Shown here piece after piece: positions 1 to 10,050 of a stretch of 64,000 bases of DNA. Every line of letters begins with the position of its first letter. The stretch's first letter is position 1. Location: assembly GCA_013407085.1 (NCBI GenBank), contig JACCGJ010006452.1:1-64000 (forward strand). The letters run 5' to 3'. This DNA comes from Atriophallophorus winterbourni. Taxonomy: Eukaryota > Platyhelminthes > Trematoda > Plagiorchiida > Microphallidae. The notes below the pieces were generated by a model. It searched no databases and was not told the origin of the DNA. It saw only the letters and a list, made by a program, of their open reading frames with translations. Both the position numbers and the translations under genes were made by a program.

Positions 1-656
1 TTTATTGCCTCCGTTTCCTTTATTCATTCTCTGCGTAATTCCGACAGGATTTCAGTGCAAACAAAATGATTGATAAAATACACATAAAGCCGTGTTTTAC
101 TGATTATGCACGAAGGAAATCTTCAACTGATGTGGCAGCGAAGAAAATTGAGTGATATTTTTGTCAAGTGCCTTAAGAAACAAGAAAAGGTCTCGAAAAG
201 ACGAATATTGAAAAGAAGACATTAGTAAAAGAGATATCAGTCAAATGAGTACAAATTCATGTCAGGCCACGTATGTATGTATGTATGTATGTATGAAATC
301 ACAATCCTGGTCCAAGTCACGTGAAGGATATTGAAAAATATAAAAAACGGCGAAAGACTAATTGTTCTACCAAGAGCAGGAACGATAACTAACAATCAGT
401 TGAGAGTTGAAGGTGAGACGAGATGATCCGGTTCAGACCGCAGATCATTAACTCGGAATCCCAAAACAACGGTCACCTCGTAAAGTCAACACGCATGACG
501 AAAAATTGATGAATGGAACTGCGTAACTAGACGCCGATGCCTGCATCTAACAAATGAAACCATACAAAGTTGACGGTAGAACGTAAGTGATAAAATACCA
601 GACACTAATGAACCTGCTTGTTTGCAAATCAAAATAAACAATGGAGGAGTACATAC
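1..656 (-). other. Downstream intron of the CLEC16A homologue
   Basis: This stretch follows the donor site of the last recognised CLEC16A exon (GTATGT at 656 downwards on the minus strand). I found no further exon in it on either strand, so the next exon should lie to the left of the window. It contains a degenerate SINE tail near 267-330 and nothing else I recognise. Confidence 0.5.
267..330 (-). repeat. Degenerate 3' end of the SINE-like element
   Basis: A (GTAT)n run at about 269-294 is followed by a sequence close to the 3' end of the SINE described at 13538-13773, read on the minus strand (CACAATCCTGGTCC versus CACAAGCCTGATCC). Only the tail and about 30 bp are recognisable, so this is a strongly 5'-truncated, old copy. 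Confidence 0.45.
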
Positions 657-2279
657 CGTATTTTTATGAGCATCAGAATTGTAGCGCTTGGTCAATGAGT
701 AGACATGTAGGGGTATGAGCAAGCGATGAAGCAGGAGGTCGCAAAGTACTTCGTTGATGGCTTCGATGCCGAGCGAAAGCAAATCGTTCAAATAGTGTAA
801 ATGGTCAAGGTGTTCAGCAACCAAATCTTCTAAACGAAGAAGATTTTGTGTGCTGAAATGTGAAGAGTAAACATGGAAATAAATGTTTGTCTTAGAAACA
901 CTACATAAAAAAAACAAAATTCAATTGGGTAAACAAAGAATAGACCTAACGAAATTTGATACAGTATCAGGATATAATTGATTTTCCACCACTCCTCATG
1001 ACATACTCCTTAAAAGCCGAGTATTCCAATAAACAACTCTAAATATTTTTAAGGTTATTGTAGTGATACTGGTGCTCCAAATCAAAATGAAATGAAACTT
1101 CATTGAAAGATCCGCCGGCTTGCACAACCTATGAGCCGCTGGACACGTTTTTCTCTATCAATCATCCCGCTGGACAGCAATAGGAACGTGCTTTTGCTGC
1201 CCTCATCATGCGTATTGAGCTATACACGGAAACACGCTGTAACCGCATTACCATTTTTATTTCGTGTCTGTCTAGGGTTAGTCAACCTGACAGTATCTTT
1301 GCTCACGTGTGGTCAATAATTGTGCTGTGATTAGTCTGGTTCAGGCTTGTGATTTTATACCATACACACGTCGGGATTTAGTATGCTCATCAACACTGAA
1401 AAAGTAGCCGAAAATCATGAATGTGATGCAGAGCACACGTACCTGAAATCCGAATGCAGCAAGGCGTCGATATCGAGAATAGTATTCCCGATTGACCAGA
1501 CCAAGAACGAGAAATAAGGCAGCGCGGTTTGACGATGTATAAATTCCAGCGCACCAACATCTTTCACTATAATTGGGGTTGAAAATGAAATCCGGTTTAA
1601 AAACGCAAACCTTTGTGAACATTCAGTGTGATGGTCCGCACAGCAATGCGAACCATATTTTCCGGATGGCAAAATAGCTTAATGCATTCCACATAAAGAT
1701 CGAATTCCTGTTGGGCCTTGAGTAGTCAATCGAAAAATAACTCGGAAAACTTACTTCAAAGTAAAAGAAGTTGATTGTTTCCGGATTGAGACGCAGCGAG
1801 AGAGTTTTCAAAAAGGAAATATAGTAGGCGACCACCTGAAGGATCAGTTTTTTTAAATGATTACTTCTTCGTCCGCGAAATCGAAACGATGTGTGATAAT
1901 TTCATTTGTGTGACTGTTGGATAGCAGATAATCTAGGGAAAAATGATCGTTTAACGACAACGGACAAAAGAAACAAACAAATTGCAGTTTTGTTGGTTAT
2001 ATTTTCAAATAGAATATTCAATGTCTGCAATAACTGCACGCATAGCATACGTCCGGTATTTTGCTTCAGATACTTCATGAGGTGTTCTAACATATTCATC
2101 TCAAGAAAGTAACTATGGAAGAAATAAGCAAATGGTTAACTCGGGCTTACTCCATCACAGAACTATCATTTTGATCGCCCCAAATGAGAATTTCAGCGAT
2201 CAGGCGGAAAACTTCAACGATTATGGCAGTATTTTGATCGGTAACTGTAGAATGTTTCTGCAGTACAGAACACAAATAC
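657..2279 (-). CDS. CLEC16A: CLEC16A/Ema/gop-1 homologue, seven internal exons
   Basis: Exons on the minus strand, in reading order, are 2279-2151, 2112-1979, 1932-1865, 1835-1755, 1716-1611, 1566-1443 and 852-657. All have GT/AG borders and compatible phases, giving 279 codons without a stop. The product matches the conserved N-terminal FPL region of CLEC16A (Drosophila Ema, C. elegans gop-1), a membrane-associated regulator of endosome maturation and mitophagy. Diagnostic runs include ILIWGDQNDSS, CVQLLQTLNILFENI, AYYISFLKTLSL, HPENMVRIAVRTITLNV and DLVAEHLDHLHYLND. The worm protein has EFDLYVECIKLF where human CLEC16A has the FPL-containing block. The first exon (upstream of 2280) and the C-terminal half (left of the window) were not found. 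The intron at 853-1442 holds a SINE. Exon structure is inferred from sequence and homology only, but the identification is strong. Confidence 0.93.
1205..1372 (+). repeat. SINE-like element, diverged, in a CLEC16A intron
   Basis: It shares the order of blocks of the reference copy at 13538-13773: a TGTCTAGG block, CAACCTGACAGTATCTT, then CAGGCTTGTG and an imperfect CATAC tail. It lies antisense to the host gene in the 590-bp intron between the last two exons. The 5' part before about 1205 is too diverged to align by eye. Confidence 0.6.
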
Positions 2280-2485
2280 CTAAAAAGGAAAAAAGATAAC
2301 AGAAAAAGTCGAAGACTCGTTCATGGTGATGATTAATAATCGATTCAAAGCGACTAGATGACGGTCATCTGGGTCTTAAACTAAAAAATGGTCGAATGAA
2401 CTGAAGCGCCACAATGGTCAGATGGTAGATATGCAGATGCCTGAGGAACTAATTTTCTGTAGTCATACTGAACAGGCTTTAGCGG

Positions 2486-2603
2486 TATGTATGTATGTAT
2501 GAAAGCACAAGCCTGATCCAGGCAAAGTGCCGCACAGTCAGAGACTGCACGTGGGCTAAGATACTGTCAGGTTGCCCAGGCCTAGACAGATATGAGGAGG
2601 TAC
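2486..2603 (-). repeat. SINE-like element, 5'-truncated, with target-site duplication
   Basis: Read on the minus strand, the copy begins within the CTCATATCTGTCTAGG block and ends in a (CATA)n tail. It is flanked by AGCGG at 2481-2485 and 2604-2608, a likely target-site duplication. Truncation at the 5' end and a simple-repeat 3' tail fit insertion by target-primed reverse transcription. Confidence 0.75.
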
Positions 2604-2953
2604 AGCGGGCACAGCAATAAAAATCTTGCTAACGGAGTGAATGAAAATCATTACATCAAGCGAACACATTAAGTAGAAAAAATCAAATAGATAAGATATT
2701 AGATAAGTTTCGACCTAATCGTCTTCCTAGTGAAAAAATTCACGAAACGTCTTATATGGAGTGAAACGCAATTTGCATATACCGGATGAACAATAACAGT
2801 CCAATAGCTGCACATATTATATTTAGTTTTGAATATACGAGATGCAATTAAGATGATTAGTTTTAATTTAAAAAACCGGCTCGTTACTCGAATTCCATGG
2901 GTTTAAACCAACAATCAAACTTTGCCGTTCATCGAAGGGGACACCAATAACAA

Positions 2954-3195
2954 GTATGGTATAGTACGAAAGCAAAAGCATGATCCAGGCAAAGTACGGC
3001 ACAGTCAGAGATTGCATGTGGGCTAAGATACTGTCAGGTTGCTCAGGCTTAGACAGATATGCGAAACGAAAATAGAAATGGTAGTGAGACTGCAGCGTGT
3101 TTCAGCGTGCATCTCATTACCGGTGACCGATCAATGTAGCACGCTGTTAGCTGCACAGAAAAGAAGTACAGTACGGTTGCACATTCGTGCCATTG
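2954..3195 (-). repeat. SINE-like element, near full length, diverged
   Basis: On the minus strand this copy contains the whole SINE order: a head with ATGTGCAACCGTAC, the GTGCTACATTGAT block, CAGTCTCACTACC, the RTE-leader-like block and the 3' CATGCTTTTGCTTT end. It is more diverged than the copies at 5202 and 13538. Confidence 0.7.
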
Positions 3196-3650
3196 ACTCT
3201 ACATGAAGGGTATTGTCTCTCTAGACCACATCTTGAGATTCCGATCACGTGTTTATTCTATCTCGATTTCTATCATGAATCCCTGCATCGAGGGTAATCA
3301 ACTTAAAGCGAAAAAGTGCTTTAGAAATTCTTTGAGATTGTATTTCAGCATGCATATCGCAGTGGACTGAAAAATTTTTCCAATCGCGTTAACCAACCAT
3401 GTCACACAGAAATGAACCCCAAAAACTGCTGATCATCATCATCATCATGAAGCACAAGTCTGGAGCCAGACAAAGTGCCAAGCAATATGAAACAGGAAAA
3501 GCAGATAAGCAAGCGCGTGGAAAAGGGAAAGCAGGCAAGCGGAATACGCAAAAGCAAATGCACAAAAAACAGCTTGTTTTTGTAGTTTTACTGCATGCGA
3601 TTTTTTAGGTTTTTTAGTTTTTTTATGTAAAATAATACCGAATAAAAAAA

Positions 3651-6600
3651 TTATGACACACATGATAAAATACACTGGCGCCACTGACTTCGGTTTGTAG
3701 CCATATCGCGTAAGGTTTCCAGCCAACTATTAGGTGGAGCTTTTGGACCCCACCCAGGCAAACGAATACGCTGAACTGAGCCTAGCGCTACGGTGAGTTT
3801 CTTCATCCCAACGCGCCACGTCATGGACTGGCCACCCGATCTTTTCTCCCAGCTTCTGCTAGGCTCTGCGAATAAGGCGCGGTACGGTAAACGGTTAGTA
3901 GGCATTCTTAAAACATGTCCCAACCATCGCAAGCGAGCAAGCATCAGCATTTCTCTCAGTCCGTGGCCACCTGGTCCTAACACCCGCTTGCAGACATCTA
4001 TATTTGTAACACGATGATGCCACCGAATGCGAGCAATTCTACGCAGGCAACGGGTATCAAAAACAGAAAGCCGACGGACATCTTCCGCTCGGATAGACCA
4101 GGTTTCGCAGCCATAAAGGAGTGTACCACGCACCACTGCGTTGTACACTCGGCCTTTAGTATGGAGTGAAACATCGCGTCGACGCCACAGGTGGCGAAGG
4201 TTAGCAAACGCTGCACCCGCTTTGCGAACACGATGTGAGATCTCGTCCTCGACACAACCTCCAGCGGAGCTACAACTGCCAAGGTAAACAAAGCTGTCGA
4301 CCAATTCAAGATTGACATCGCACACAGTTAGGTTTGGAAGAGAGCCGCTCTAATCCTGGGTAAGTGTTTTACACTTGTTAGGCGCAAAGCACATGCCATA
4401 CCTTGAAGCTTCAAGTGCCAGGCGGTCCAGGGCTTGTTGCATTATATGAGGGTCATCTCCCAGAAGTGCGATGTCATCGGCATACTCTAGATCGGTCGCT
4501 CGCTCACCCGGCAGACGTTCAACACCTGTGCCCACCAGGCCAGCTAAAGCTTTTCTCAGGACATCGTCGATCGCGAAGTTAAAAAGGAACGGCGAGATAG
4601 GGCAGCCCTGCCGCACCCCGCTGGAGATATTGAACGAGGACGACAATGGTCCGTACGCTCGAACCCTGCCCGAAGTTTGGCAATATAATGCTTTCAAGAT
4701 CCAAACATACTTCTCGGGCACTCCATGTCTCAGTAGACAGTTCCAAAGACTTTCACGATCGATTGAATCGAATGCCGCTCGGATGTCAAGGAATACCACG
4801 ATAGTTGGTTTACGAAAACCGTGGCGTTGCTCCAATAACTGACGGAGTGTGAAAATTTGATCTATGCACCCTCGGCCGGCACGAAACCCAGTTTGCTCCT
4901 CATGGATTTGCTCTTCCCGTTTGGTACTCAATCGGTGAAGCAGGATGGAAGCCAGTATTTTAGGAGCTACTGAAATGAGACTGATACCCCGATGATTTTC
5001 ACAGAAATAGCGCCGTCCCTTTTTGAAAGTCGGAGCAATTACTGATTATCTCCAAGGGATCGGAACGCGTTCCTCAGCTCATATGTTGGCGAACAGCGCT
5101 CGAAGTTCGCAAACTAAAGCAAAACCGCTATGTTTGAACAATGACGGAAGCAAAGCATCAGCACCTGATGACCGATGGCGCTTAAGGCTCCGGACTACAC
5201 TATTCTACACTATTCTACACTATTTCTATTCCCCCCTCATATCTGTCTAGGCCTGGGCAACCTGACAGTATTTTAGCCCACGTACAGTCTCTGACTGTGC
5301 GGCACTTTGCCTGGATCAGGCTTGTGCTTTCATACATACATACATACTACACTGTGAATCTCTGATTGAGTCGGAGCCTCAAGAGAAATCGACCATGGGG
5401 TACAGTGTTCCGTATTCTCGAAATCAGTGGGTGCAGAAGGCCAGTTAAACTGTGCTTCAAAATGTTCTGCCCATCGCTCCATGCGTCTGTGCATGTTAAA
5501 AACTGGCACACCATCTGCTTCACGTATCAACTCACTGATGCCTGGTCGCCCGCTTCCAGTTGTTCTGATGAGTTGGAACAATTATCGGAAATTGCCTACA
5601 GCTGCAGCAGATTCCATTTCCGTAGCCTTAGAACTCCACCAACTTTCCCTGTCGGTTCTCAAACTGGCAAACAGTTTACGTTTAATAAGCCTTCGTGACG
5701 CATCATGTATGCTATCAGCAGAAAGCAACCAACGTTGGTCCATTAATTGGAGAGAATTCGCAGAAACCCAGTGCTGAGCTACACGGGAAGTCAACCCACA
5801 ACTATCCAACGCGGCTGGTTCCAATGAGGTTTGAATCCCACTCCATTGGTCATCGATACTATTTTCGGGAACTGTAGACAGATGCAGACTCAAATTGGCC
5901 TGAAACCCTCGGAGAACCGAGAGATCGTTAAGCCTAGCAACATTCAACTGCCTTGCAACATTTCTACGTTTCCCACCAAAACGCATCGAGAGCCTAGCAC
6001 AGACTAACGCATGATCGGGCTCCAGACAGGTGCCCCAGTAGGAGCGGCAATCTTGCACACTCCCTCGCCAGGAGTAGCTGATAGCAATATGGTCAATTTG
6101 CGTGAACAAGGCCGCCGATGGAGATCTCCAGGTGGAGCAGTGACGCTTCGAATGCCGGAAGTTAGTGCTGGCAAGGTACAGTCTGTGCTCTGAGCACAAG
6201 TTAAACAATCTTTCGCCGTTGTCATTACGATGACAATCGAGACCAAACCGTCTACCCACGAAATGCTCGTTTAAAGATAGACGGCCTACACGTGCATTCA
6301 TGTCTCCAGCTAGGACAACGATGTCACTCCTCGATGCAAGTCTAATGAGTTCTTGTAATCTTCCATAAAACTCATCCTTGTCAAGTTCAGAGCTACAATT
6401 AGTCGGTGCATAGGCAGCAACCACAAACAGGTCGCGGGATTGGTTGCGAAATCGGCCTTTTTTGCACGAACCCTGTAGTCTTACTGCACAAAGGCGACTG
6501 TCGACTGGGATCCAGTCTAACAGTGCGACCTCAGCTCGCTCACTCAAGACGATTCCGACACCAGCTTGACCAGATACCATGGCATCGTCATCAGTGGACA

Positions 6601-7141
6601 AACGTAGATAGTGTGACTTACGTAAGTTCGAAGGGTTAGACAATCGTGTAACTGAGCTAGAGTTATGCATGCGTGTTTCCGACAAACAGCACACATCGAC
6701 GTCGAGGCTATCAAGCGTGCGAGCCAAGGCTGCCTGCTGTCCGATGCTAGCTAAAGTCCGTACATTAAACGCCGCTAATTTGAATGGTACGCGTGGGCGG
6801 AAGAACGCTCTGGAGGCATTCGAAGCAGGCAAAATATTCGAAGTGGCTGAATTCGGAAACCTCGATGAACAAGCTGCACTTCTGTCAGGGCTAACCAAAG
6901 AACCACAAAACGGAAAACAGTTACTAAAAAAGTTTGCATGCAGTGTGAGATCATGTAAAGCATTTTGAGCAGAGAGCAAAGAGCTTGAGAGCAGAGAGCG
7001 TGAGAGCACGGGATCTGTCATTTTTACCTTTATTTTCATAGTTGCTTGTGGGCGTGATACTACCCGGTTGCCCAGGCCGAAGTAGGGGGTTAGCTTAGGG
7101 GGCCCCACCCGGAGCCTTTGGCTAAAAAGCCTGAACCACAA
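3651..7141 (-). pseudogene. RTE-A endonuclease/reverse transcriptase, broken
   Basis: The 5' part (7141-5582) is a 519-codon frame with endonuclease motifs NVRTL, SETR, GDMNARVG, QIDHIAIS and a DHALV end. The next stretch (5581-5354) is interrupted by the SINE. The RT core (4931-4350) has DIRAAFDSIDRES, GVRQGCPISPFLFNFAI and LEYADDIALLG. A stop at about 4348 separates it from the C-terminal part (4325-3651), which has DSFVYLGSC, LLYGCETW and RWLGHVLRM. Further stops lie near 5040. The frame is largely preserved, so this is a fairly young but dead copy. Confidence 0.88.
5202..5345 (+). repeat. SINE-like element inserted in RTE-A
   Basis: It is 5'-truncated, with a (CATA)n tail, and flanked by ACTACACT at 5194-5201 and 5346-5353. 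The matching part of RTE-B (14890-14915) lacks the insert, which gives the empty site. The 5' border shows a triplicated CTACACTATT motif, probably slippage during insertion. It sits antisense to the RTE-A coding strand. Confidence 0.88.
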
Positions 7142-7305
7142 GGCAGTGGCTTGAGACTGAGTTTGTCTGACCTCTATCCATCGACCTTCCTGGTATGAGT
7201 AGCTCTGCTGGCACCAAAAGGCACCACCCAGTATAGCTCAATGGGTCATGAAGGTACACAAACCATCGCACCACGTTAAGGTCCAGTCTCAGCGCGACTG
7301 CTGAT

Positions 7306-7685
7306 ATGCATGTTAAAGCGATTTCGACAGCTGGAAGTGGGGTTTCTAACAGGAATATTACTAGAGGCAATGTCAATCTTGCAAGTCATTTATTCCATTA
7401 TGCAACATTTAGATTACTGGAAGAAAGACTGATTTCCACGGTTCGTAAAATAATAAAGAATGAAAAAGCGTCAGAAATGAGCATCGAACATAGCATTCGA
7501 TTAGATAGAATTTATGAAAGATAGATGGGAATTCTTACGAGTTTAACTAAGATATTCTCCTTGTAAATGGTTATACGCATCTCAAACTACTTGGAACAAG
7601 CTGTGTAGTATTTTACCTATTTTGAAACGCGCCTGACACCAAACAATTGAAATGATCCTGTTGAAACTGCAATACATTTCAACAC
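7306..7685. other. Unassigned flank to the right of RTE-A
   Basis: An open frame starts at 7306 (72 codons, plus strand), but it shows no similarity I recognise. With RTE-A and one target-site copy removed, a different 53-codon frame runs from 3399 across the insertion point. Confidence 0.3.
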
Positions 7686-7825
7686 TGAGGAGCTCACGAT
7701 TGTAGACAGCTTTACCTACATGTGTAGTTTTATGAATAATAGAGCCTGCTTACATAACATGATTTGGGTTCTTATTTTTAAACTAAAGATAGCGTTTCGT
7801 AACTTGGGTCATTTCTGGTTTTAGA
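7686..7825 (+). mobile_element. Old RTE reverse-transcriptase fragment
   Basis: The translation ELTIVDSFTYMCSFMNNRA followed by AFRNLGHFW matches the region after the RT core of RTE-D (EIVDRFTYLGSCINNSA ... AFRNLGHLW). About 45 codons are recognisable. No ends or tail are visible. Confidence 0.7.
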
Positions 7826-7908
7826 TAGGTAGAGGACAATAAACCATGTGGAATTGTTATACAGATGAAAAACTAAACTCTGATAAAAATGCCCATTTGC
7901 GTTTCCAT

Positions 7909-7958
7909 CACACCCCACGATCTGTTTCGTGCTGTTCCCACTCTTCAGGTAGGAACAG
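7909..7958 (-). ncRNA. Hammerhead ribozyme-like motif, copy 1
   Basis: On the minus strand the order is CCTAC (helix I), CTGAAGA (core), GTG/CAC with a short loop (helix II), GAA (core), ACAGAT (helix III), C (cleavage position), GTGGGG (helix I). All conserved core positions are kept (CTGANGA is allowed). Helix II is reduced to three pairs and helix III pairs poorly. The flanks (GTGTGATGG, CGCAAATGGGCATTTTT) resemble those of the copy at 52720, so it is a member of the same repeat. Confidence 0.6.
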
Positions 7959-8049
7959 TAGAAGTTCTAGAGTAACTGTATTCAGAGCACTAGTAGAATT
8001 AGCTATGCGAAACATACGTAAATGATCACCAATACTCACCAGTAGCGAC

Positions 8050-8393
8050 ATTCAAGGATGTGCACGCATGTGTAATCGTGCATTACTTTGTGCTGTACGG
8101 CTAACACCATGCTAAATTGATTGGCCAGAGGTAGTGAGCTGCACGCTGAAACAGGCTAGAGTCTCACTACCATTTCCTGTTCTTTTTTCTTCCTCATGTG
8201 TCTAGACCTGGGCAAACTGACAGTATCTTCGCCCACGTCCAGTCGCTGACTGTGCGGCACTTTGCCTGGATGAGGCTTGTGCTTTCATACCATACCATAT
8301 ACCATACATCTTCGCCCATGTACAGTCTCTGACTGTGCGGCACTTTGCCTGGATCAGGCTTGTGCTTTCATACCATACCATCATACATTCACG
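8050..8393 (+). repeat. SINE-like element with a tandem partial second 3' end
   Basis: A near full-length copy (about 8050-8308) ends in an imperfect CATAC tail. A second 3' end follows directly (about 8309-8393), starting at CTTCGCCCATGTACAGTC and repeating the GGCACTTTGCCTGGAT block with its own tail. The dimeric tail could come from tandem insertion or unequal exchange. Confidence 0.75.
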
Positions 8394-9544
8394 GATTAAG
8401 CACTTCGTGGCAGTGCCAATAATTACGCTTCCACAATTTCACTGAATTCATATTTCAATCATCCCCTAATTTTAGGATTAATTAGTCATTGTTCAATGAC
8501 CGTTATGCTTTTAGTACTTTGTATGGGTAATGCTATCCCTGATTACGATCACGGTTTGCGGTAAAACAGTATCAAGAAAACTAATGGTAAAAATGCTGTC
8601 AAATGGCATTGTGATATAAAACAAGCGTGAATGTAGAAAATCGTAAACCCTTAGCAGTGAAGAAACGGGTGGGCAACATAAAGCGATCTAATGAGGAATA
8701 ACTCACTTCAAATAATCAAGAGAATGGAGCTTCTTAGGTTTCGCAAGTGATGTAGATTTGCCTCGTAAAAACATGTCCAAATAAAAGACAATGAGTATTC
8801 CAGAACAGACGCATCAAATAACCGGGAGTGGTGAATAAATCACTCTATGAAATGAAAGGCAGTCGGTGAAACAGAACCTGGAAAGTCAAAAATAGTGAAA
8901 CATATTGAATGATTAAAAATAGGGACAATACTGTGAATTTGTTTGGGATATATTTTTGGAGAGAAGAGACAAAGCGAAATAGCACTCTCATACCACCAAC
9001 ATATCTTAAATATAAATTCTGTTTACGATCAAACGTTCCCGCTTATACTGGTTTTCCTGTTCACTCCATAAGGTGCACAGCTTCGTGTTTGAAACTGCAA
9101 GTGCCAGACAAGTCAACGATTTTGGATGACAATAAATAGGATAAAAGGCATTTTATGAGTCGCAAAAACAGAGAGTTACAAATCACTGCTTTTCGTATTT
9201 CAAATATATTGACTGCAACGAAATACTGCATGCAGTTAATTACCGGCGGCAAATGATGCATTACGGTATACTCAGAGCAAAATAATTACATATCCGTGCA
9301 CTTCAGTACGAATAAGAATAGCGTAGAAACATTATAAATGACGCTACGAAACAAGCAGATACCGTAACTGGCAAAAAGATAGAATAAGCAACAGCTCGTC
9401 TGTATTTATATCGTTTGCATAGACGATATAGACAGTATATAGACAGAATAATCTGATTCGAGAAATACCGCCTCAAATAAATAGCGGTTAAAAACGTTTT
9501 TGAAGTGCGAAAATTTGGATGCTTGAACATAATTAATAAGTGTA
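8394..9544. other. AT-rich stretch without recognised gene
   Basis: Short frames are present on both strands, but none resembles a known protein or shows exon-like borders. No repeat family from elsewhere in the window was recognised. Confidence 0.4.
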
Positions 9545-9860
9545 AAAATGAGTTTACGGGAAAAACTGACGGTTCCGAAAAAATCAATCCATTCTTTACC
9601 TCTGGGTTTCATTACCTGTTGGTAGATATCGATGATAGAAACACGATGCTGCCATCGAACGCGAGCAACGAGTTTTAAACAGAGAATGTCAACAAAAATC
9701 TTTCGCGCGGATTGACAAACATACAAGAGCAAGGGACGTAAGACTGCGTTGTACACTCTACCTTAATTATTGGTCGAAATGTCACACGGTCACCATAAAT
9801 GACGAAAGCTATAAAACGCTTCACCTGCTTTACGTCATGCAGTGAGATATCGTTCTCGAC
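9545..9860 (-). mobile_element. RTE fragment, C-terminal region, decayed
   Basis: The minus-strand translation has ARVRWQHRVSIIDIYQQV, close to RTE-A IARIRWHHRVTNIDVCKRV, preceded by a diverged YNAVLRPLLLYVC block. It carries frame breaks and has no tail. It abuts CR1-Q at about 9861. Confidence 0.7.
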
Positions 9861-10050
9861 AACTGCTTACCATTCAACGCTGATAAATGCTATGCATTAC
9901 GCTTTCGTCTTCCTGGCGATCCTAGCTATATTCTGGGTGGCAAGATGCTCGCTGTAATAGAGCAAGAAAAATATTTCTGGGTGATTGTACAAAATGACTT
10001 GGGCTATTCTGCTTAGTGTAGTGGAGCTTCAACCGTTGGGCTTTTAAAGG

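Larger units (their letters stand above)
2280..3424. other. Upstream flank of CLEC16A exons with two SINE copies
   Basis: No CLEC16A first exon was recognised here. The stretch holds the two SINE copies listed separately. The rest shows no coding similarity that I can see. Confidence 0.5.
3434..7296 (-). mobile_element. RTE-A, full-length RTE-clade LINE
   Basis: The element reads on the minus strand. It starts with CGCGCTGAGACTGGACC at 7296 and ends in a (GAT/CAT)n tail at 3434. A 9-bp target-site duplication, ACTGCTGAT, lies at 3425-3433 and 7297-7305. The order is a 5' leader (about 7296-7140), an APE-type endonuclease, a reverse transcriptase with YADD, an RTE-type C-terminus, and a 3' UTR ending in a GTCTGG/CCAGAC hairpin. 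A SINE (5202-5345) is inserted between endonuclease and RT. RTE-B at 14838 is a close relative. The joined flanks give an uninterrupted pre-insertion sequence, so the borders are firm. Confidence 0.92.

Noticed and set aside
269..294. (GTAT)n microsatellite as an independent feature
   Set aside because: It is followed by SINE 3' sequence and is best read as the SINE tail.
486..656. Extension of the CLEC16A exon reading frame past the donor site to 486
   Set aside because: The homology to CLEC16A stops at the GTATGT donor after 657, and the following residues have no counterpart in the family, so this is intron read-through.
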